Assembly (NCBI GenBank): GCA_947505885.1
Contig: CANNMN010000062.1
Span: 1-7,426, forward strand
Length of the DNA: 7,426 nucleotides
Direction of reading: 5' to 3'
DNA from: Rickettsiales bacterium
GTDB taxonomy: Bacteria > Pseudomonadota > Alphaproteobacteria > Rickettsiales > UBA1997
Numbering within the stretch: the first letter of the stretch is position 1; the number at the start of each line of letters is the position of its first letter. The translations under genes and the position numbers were made by a program. Positions 6,507-7,426 of the stretch are shown here, piece after piece. The notes under the pieces are model-generated. The model saw only the letters and a list, made by a program, of their open reading frames with translations. It was not told the DNA's origin and made no database searches.

Positions 6507-7426
6507 TTACTGCAATTCTGTGCTGCATTTATTCAAAGTGCGTGACGCTCTGGTGATTGGATTTGTGAGATAAAAATCGAAATTTTTTGCTGCAATTTTT
6601 TCATTAGAAAAATCTTCATTTGCTTCCAAAGACTCAACCCAAGTTGTTTTTAGAAACTCTGCAAAATTGGGTTTGATGCCAAGATCGAAGCCAAATTCTT
6701 GCGCCAATTCACTAAAAATTTTCCAATCTTCTTTTGCCTCACCTGGCGCAAAAACCGCGCGGACAGTAGTTTGGGCGCGACCTTCAAGATTAATGTAGGT
6801 GGCATCTTTTTCGCTGTAAGCTGCTGTTGGTAGAATTACGCTGGCTACGTGCGCACCGCGATCGCCGTGAGTTCCGAGATAAATTACAAAAGAATCTTTT
6901 AATTTTTCGAAATCGATTTCGTCATCAACGGCGTGAAGAATTACGATTTTAATTTCTTTGCTCACACATTTTTTCAAAATTTCTTCGACATTAGAAGAGC
7001 CAACGAAGTCAGTAGACAAGCCATTTAGCAGGCCGGTTGATTTAGAAAGAAAATTGAATCCGTTCCAATCTTTGCGAATCATCCCAGATTTTTCGGCGAT
7101 TTTTTTTGCAAGATTTAAAATTTCTGCGCCGTCGTGGCGAGTGATTACGTCGTGACCCAAAATTAACATTGGGTTTTTGTAAGCAGACAAATCGACGCTT
7201 TTTAAAGCAGAAAGATCGTCACCTAGATTCTCGTAAGTGTAGGTGAGATCAGCGTCTACACCAATTGAGAAAACTTTTAATTTTTTGCTCAAAAATCTTT
7301 TACGTAGACGCGCATTCAAGATTGGCGCGTCTTTGCGAGGATTAACGCCGATTAGCAAGCAAGCGTCAGCTTCGTCAATTCCAGAAATTTTTGTGTTGAA
7401 TAGATAGGAGGCTGAGTCTGTGGCGC
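6507..7426 (-). CDS. nuoG: NADH-quinone oxidoreductase subunit G, C-terminal part (start beyond the right edge)
   Basis: NuoG is the largest subunit of the peripheral arm of respiratory complex I; its N-terminal part carries Fe-S clusters and its C-terminal part is a degenerate molybdopterin-oxidoreductase fold. The window holds the last 305 codons of a protein usually near 670-700 residues. The frame stays open to the right edge, with SYLFNTKISGIDEADA at the edge and then LLIGVNPRKDAPILNARLRK. Further on come GTHGDRGAHVASVILPTAAY, EKDATYINLEGRAQTT and PGEAKEDWKIF, all close to the family. It ends normally with YLTNPITRASRTL and a short tail. The Fe-S cysteine motifs would lie outside the window. 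The usual next gene, nuoH, is absent: dadA converges from the other side. No sign of decay is seen. Confidence 0.95.
   Translation of the reverse strand, partial: ATDSASYLFNTKISGIDEADACLLIGVNPRKDAPILNARLRKRFLSKKLKVFSIGVDADLTYTYENLGDDLSALKSVDLSAYKNPMLILGHDVITRHDGAEILNLAKKIAEKSGMIRKDWNGFNFLSKSTGLLNGLSTDFVGSSNVEEILKKCVSKEIKIVILHAVDDEIDFEKLKDSFVIYLGTHGDRGAHVASVILPTAAYSEKDATYINLEGRAQTTVRAVFAPGEAKEDWKIFSELAQEFGFDLGIKPNFAEFLKTTWVESLEANEDFSNEKIAAKNFDFYLTNPITRASRTLNKCSTELQ

Noticed and set aside
6473..6574. Plus-strand open frame of 33 codons in the dadA-nuoG spacer
   Set aside because: It runs antisense into the nuoG 3' end, has no ribosome-binding site and shows no family features.

Overview
The window comes from an AT-rich alphaproteobacterium. 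The bL31, AddB, DadA and NuoG proteins and the M23-peptidase/bactofilin pair are all of alphaproteobacterial type. The second half of bL31 (HPAW, then an N-rich stretch, then F-N-K-F-G) recalls Rickettsiales proteins, so a Rickettsiales- or Holosporales-like relative is possible. That placement rests on remembered family features, not on a search.

Layout, left to right. (1) Positions 1-580, minus strand: rpmE (ribosomal protein bL31, with an unusual N-terminal extension), overlapped at its 3' end by a BioH-like alpha/beta hydrolase that runs off the left edge. (2) Positions 581-792: a 212-bp divergent intergenic region with a TTGACA-type element on each strand. (3) Positions 793-2419, plus strand: a membrane-anchored M23 (LytM) peptidoglycan endopeptidase whose 3' end overlaps a bactofilin gene by 14 nt. 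(4) Positions 2429-5077, minus strand: addB, a helicase-like/nuclease subunit of a recombinational repair enzyme with a complete PD-(D/E)XK nuclease site, convergent with the bactofilin gene across 9 bp. (5) Positions 5109-6371, plus strand: dadA, a D-amino acid dehydrogenase, divergent from addB with only 31 bp between the start codons. (6) Positions 6372-6506: a convergent intergenic region with a strong intrinsic terminator and a second, unexplained hairpin. (7) Positions 6507-7426, minus strand: the C-terminal 305 codons of nuoG (complex I subunit G), entering from the right edge.

The M23 peptidase and bactofilin are the most coherent functional unit. The bactofilin polymer is expected to position the peptidase at the inner membrane so that peptidoglycan is cut locally and cell shape is controlled. 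The other genes are housekeeping functions (translation, repair, D-alanine oxidation, respiration) with no evident shared pathway. Two losses of usual neighbours stand out: addB has no addA beside it, and nuoG has no nuoH after it. Start regions have weak or no Shine-Dalgarno sequences, and the dadA promoter candidate would give an almost leaderless mRNA. I see no mobile element, CRISPR array, tRNA or rRNA.

I found no clearly undescribed system. The points most worth checking are the M23-bactofilin pair with its two hydrophobic N-terminal segments, the extended bL31, the isolated addB and nuoG, and the 6420-6506 spacer.
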